From contig NZ_JACIGJ010000004.1 in assembly GCF_014197855.1 (NCBI RefSeq), positions 1 to 64,000 on the forward strand: a DNA stretch of 64,000 bases. Direction: 5' to 3'. A program made the translations under genes and the position numbers. This DNA comes from Roseospira marina (GTDB lineage Bacteria; Pseudomonadota; Alphaproteobacteria; Rhodospirillales; Rhodospirillaceae). Positions within the stretch are counted from its first letter, which is position 1. Every line of letters starts with the position of its first letter. The notes below the pieces were generated by a model. It had not been told where the DNA came from, did not search any database, and saw only the letters and a program-made list of their open reading frames with translations. Of this stretch, positions 62,194-64,000 are shown in pieces.

Positions 62194-62631
62194 ATGAACC
62201 TCATTGAGCAGCTCGAAAAAGAGCAGATGGACAAGGCCCTCGAGGCACGCGGCGTGCCCGAGTTCGCGCCCGGTGACACCGTCAAGGTTCACCTGAAGGT
62301 CGTCGAGGGCACCCGCAGCCGTATTCAGGTCTACGAGGGCGTTGTGATCGCCCGTCGGAATGCGGCCTTCAACAGCACCTTCACGGTGCGCAAGATTTCC
62401 TTCGGCGAGGGCGTGGAGCGCGTGTTCCCGCTGTACGCGCCGACCATCGACCGGATCGAGGTCGTTCGTCGCGGTAAAGTCCGGCGCGCGAAGCTGTACT
62501 ACCTGCGCGGCCGTCGCGGCCGGTCGGCCCGCATCGTCGAGGACGGCACCGCCACGCAGAAGGCGCTGTCGCACGAGCGGCAGGTCAGCAAGGAGCGCAA
62601 GGAAGCCGCCACCGCCGCCAAGGGCGAGTAA
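62194..62631 (+). CDS. rplS: 50S ribosomal protein bL19
   Basis: 145 residues. [33 protein letters not shown] and [34 protein letters not shown] are diagnostic (seen as [14 protein letters not shown] and [10 protein letters not shown]). Located at the subunit interface. Has a Lys/Ala-rich tail. Last gene of the ffh-rplS run before a terminator. Confidence 0.98.
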   Translation: MNLIEQLEKEQMDKALEARGVPEFAPGDTVKVHLKVVEGTRSRIQVYEGVVIARRNAAFNSTFTVRKISFGEGVERVFPLYAPTIDRIEVVRRGKVRRAKLYYLRGRRGRSARIVEDGTATQKALSHERQVSKERKEAATAAKGE

Positions 62632-62665
62632 CGCGCGCGCGGCATCCGCGTTTGCGGCTGTGTTC

Positions 62666-62705
62666 GACCCCGCCCGGCGGCGTTCGCCTGGCGGGGTCGT
62701 TTGCG
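62666..62705 (+). terminator. terminator after rplS
   Basis: GACCCCGCC-C-GGCG (62666-62679) pairs with CGCC-T-GGCGGGGTC (62685-62698) around GCGTT, then GTTTG. Strong stem with a short T-run, 35 bases past the rplS stop. Confidence 0.7.
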
Positions 62706-62867
62706 TTCGGGCCCCCATGGTGCGCGCCCGTCGGTTCCCGTCCGTCGGTTCGCAGCCGCCGGGCGGCACCTGCGGGTCCGCCGTGTCTTGCCCGGTGCGC
62801 GGCGTCGTGGCATGACTGCCCCACTTCATAAACACTAGAGACCATTGATCCGAGGAGCCCCCGCGCC

Positions 62868-64000
62868 ATGGCCAGTACGCTGTTCGACAAGATCTGGGCA
62901 AGTCACCTGATCGAGCGTCAGGAGGATGGCACCTGCCTGATCTACATCGACCGTCACATGGTCCATGAGGTGACCAGCCCGCAGGCCTTCGAGGGGCTGC
63001 GTCTGGCCGGTCGCCCCGTGCGGGTGCCGAAGGCGACGCTCGCGGTGGCGGATCACAACGTGCCGACCACCGACCGGAGCAAGGGCATCAGCGACCCCGA
63101 AAGTGCCCTCCAGGTCCAGACGCTGGAGGATAACTGCCGCGACTTCGGCGTCGAATACCTGTCGATGACCGATATCCGTCAGGGCATCGTGCACATCGTC
63201 GGGCCGGAGCAGGGCTTCACGCTGCCGGGGGCCACCATCGTCTGTGGCGACTCCCACACCGCGACCCATGGCGCCTTTGGCGCGCTGGCGTTCGGCATCG
63301 GGACGTCGGAGGTCGAGCACGTCCTGGCCACCCAGACGCTGCGCCAGATGCCGGCCAAGAACATGCGCGTGCGCATCGACGGGCAGGTCGGGCCGGGCGT
63401 GACGGCCAAGGACATCGTGCTCGCCATCATCGGCACCATCGGCACCGCCGGCGGCACCGGCTACGTCATCGAGTACGCGGGCGAGGCCATTCAGGCACTG
63501 TCGATGGAAGGCCGCATGACGGTCTGCAACATGAGCATCGAGGCGGGCGCCCGCGCCGGCCTGATCGCGCCGGACGAGACCACGTTCGCCTATATGCAGG
63601 GCCGTCCGCTGGCGCCGAAGGGCGCCGCCTGGGAGGCGGCCGTCACCTGGTGGAAGACGCTCAAGACCGATCCGGACGCGACCTTCGACAAGGAAGTCGT
63701 GATCGACGCCACCACCATCGTGCCGCAGGTGACCTGGGGCACGAGCCCGGAGAACGTCCTGCCGATCACCGCCACCGTGCCCGATCCGGCCGCGGAGAGC
63801 GATCCGAGCCGGCGCGCGACCATTGAACGGGCGTTGGCCTACATGGGCCTGACCGCCGGCATGAAGCTGACGGACATCGCGGTGGATCGGGTGTTCATCG
63901 GCTCCTGCACCAACGGCCGCATCGAGGACCTGCGCGCGGCCGCCGCCCTGGCCAAGGGCCGTAAGGTGGCCGACAGCGTGAGCGCCATGGTCGTGCCCGG
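62868..64000 (+). CDS. leuC: 3-isopropylmalate dehydratase large subunit (partial, 3' end outside)
   Basis: At least 377 residues, open to the window edge. [22 protein letters not shown]-like [47 protein letters not shown] and the [4Fe-4S] Cys in [14 protein letters not shown] are present (shown split as [13 protein letters not shown] and [12 protein letters not shown]). Partner of LeuD in leucine synthesis. GGAG lies about 12 bases before the ATG. Position after rplS is typical of alphaproteobacteria, but the leuD in this window is at 14921, so the usual leuCD pair may be broken. Confidence 0.97.
   Translation, partial: MASTLFDKIWASHLIERQEDGTCLIYIDRHMVHEVTSPQAFEGLRLAGRPVRVPKATLAVADHNVPTTDRSKGISDPESALQVQTLEDNCRDFGVEYLSMTDIRQGIVHIVGPEQGFTLPGATIVCGDSHTATHGAFGALAFGIGTSEVEHVLATQTLRQMPAKNMRVRIDGQVGPGVTAKDIVLAIIGTIGTAGGTGYVIEYAGEAIQALSMEGRMTVCNMSIEAGARAGLIAPDETTFAYMQGRPLAPKGAAWEAAVTWWKTLKTDPDATFDKEVVIDATTIVPQVTWGTSPENVLPITATVPDPAAESDPSRRATIERALAYMGLTAGMKLTDIAVDRVFIGSCTNGRIEDLRAAAALAKGRKVADSVSAMVVP

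Overview
The window is GC-rich chromosomal DNA of an alphaproteobacterium, most likely a member of the Rhodospirillales. The evidence is gene content and order: a five-gene F1 operon atpHAGDC with no F0 genes, a single nuoA-N run flowing into birA-coaX-rnj-mce, DUF2066-(CDP-alcohol phosphatidyltransferase)-hda beside purMN, and ffh-rpsP-rimM-trmD-rplS-leuC. Nearly all genes are housekeeping or energy genes. I see no tRNA, rRNA, insertion sequence, prophage or CRISPR array.

Layout. 1-5050: prephenate dehydratase, then a minus-strand group (BioY biotin transporter, a GNAT/carbon-nitrogen hydrolase fusion, a GFA-type zinc protein, a cytochrome c'-like protein). 5118-10363: minus-strand atpHAGDC with a bidirectional terminator at the end and a possible leader mini-ORF at the front. 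10565-20773: cytochrome c2 with a clear promoter and terminator, a low-molecular-weight phosphatase, a fructosamine-kinase-like protein, pbpC divergent from leuD, 3-hydroxybutyrate dehydrogenase, acs, hemW and apt. 20873-26576: a chemoreceptor divergent from a TRAP transporter (dctPQM). 26583-27569: a small heat-shock protein with DUF1150, preceded by a heat-shock-type promoter and a leader resembling a ROSE RNA thermometer. 27948-46869: complex I, then birA, coaX, rnj and mce. 46984-50710: 3-methyladenine glycosylase, a di-iron/metallo-beta-lactamase-GGDEF protein, a HAD nucleotidase and a small membrane protein. 50935-56896: purMN divergent from DUF2066-pgsA-like-hda, then a Cache-type histidine kinase. 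57160-64000: an AcuI-type reductase, then the ffh-rpsP-rimM-trmD-rplS run and a leuC that continues past the window edge.

Functionally the window is dominated by respiration: complex I feeds quinone, cytochrome c2 carries electrons, and the F1 sector makes ATP. Carbon entry is served by acetyl-CoA synthetase, hydroxybutyrate dehydrogenase, methylmalonyl-CoA epimerase and acrylyl-CoA reductase, which fits a metabolism built on acetate, polyhydroxybutyrate and propionate-type intermediates. Signalling proteins (chemoreceptor, histidine kinase, putative oxygen-linked diguanylate cyclase) are scattered among them.

The least ordinary signals are: (1) a perfect 29-bp triplication of the ffh 3' end that creates a chain of three 10-residue mini-ORFs joined by ATGA overlaps before rpsP; (2) a diguanylate cyclase with an N-terminal ODP/flavodiiron-like domain; (3) a candidate ROSE thermometer on hsp20; (4) a mini-ORF with a strong ribosome binding site ending exactly at an upstream GTG of atpH; (5) a 14-bp perfect hairpin lacking a U-tract between rnj and mce; (6) 15-bp repeats in an unusually wide nuoI-nuoJ gap; and (7) leuC and leuD placed about 47 kb apart.
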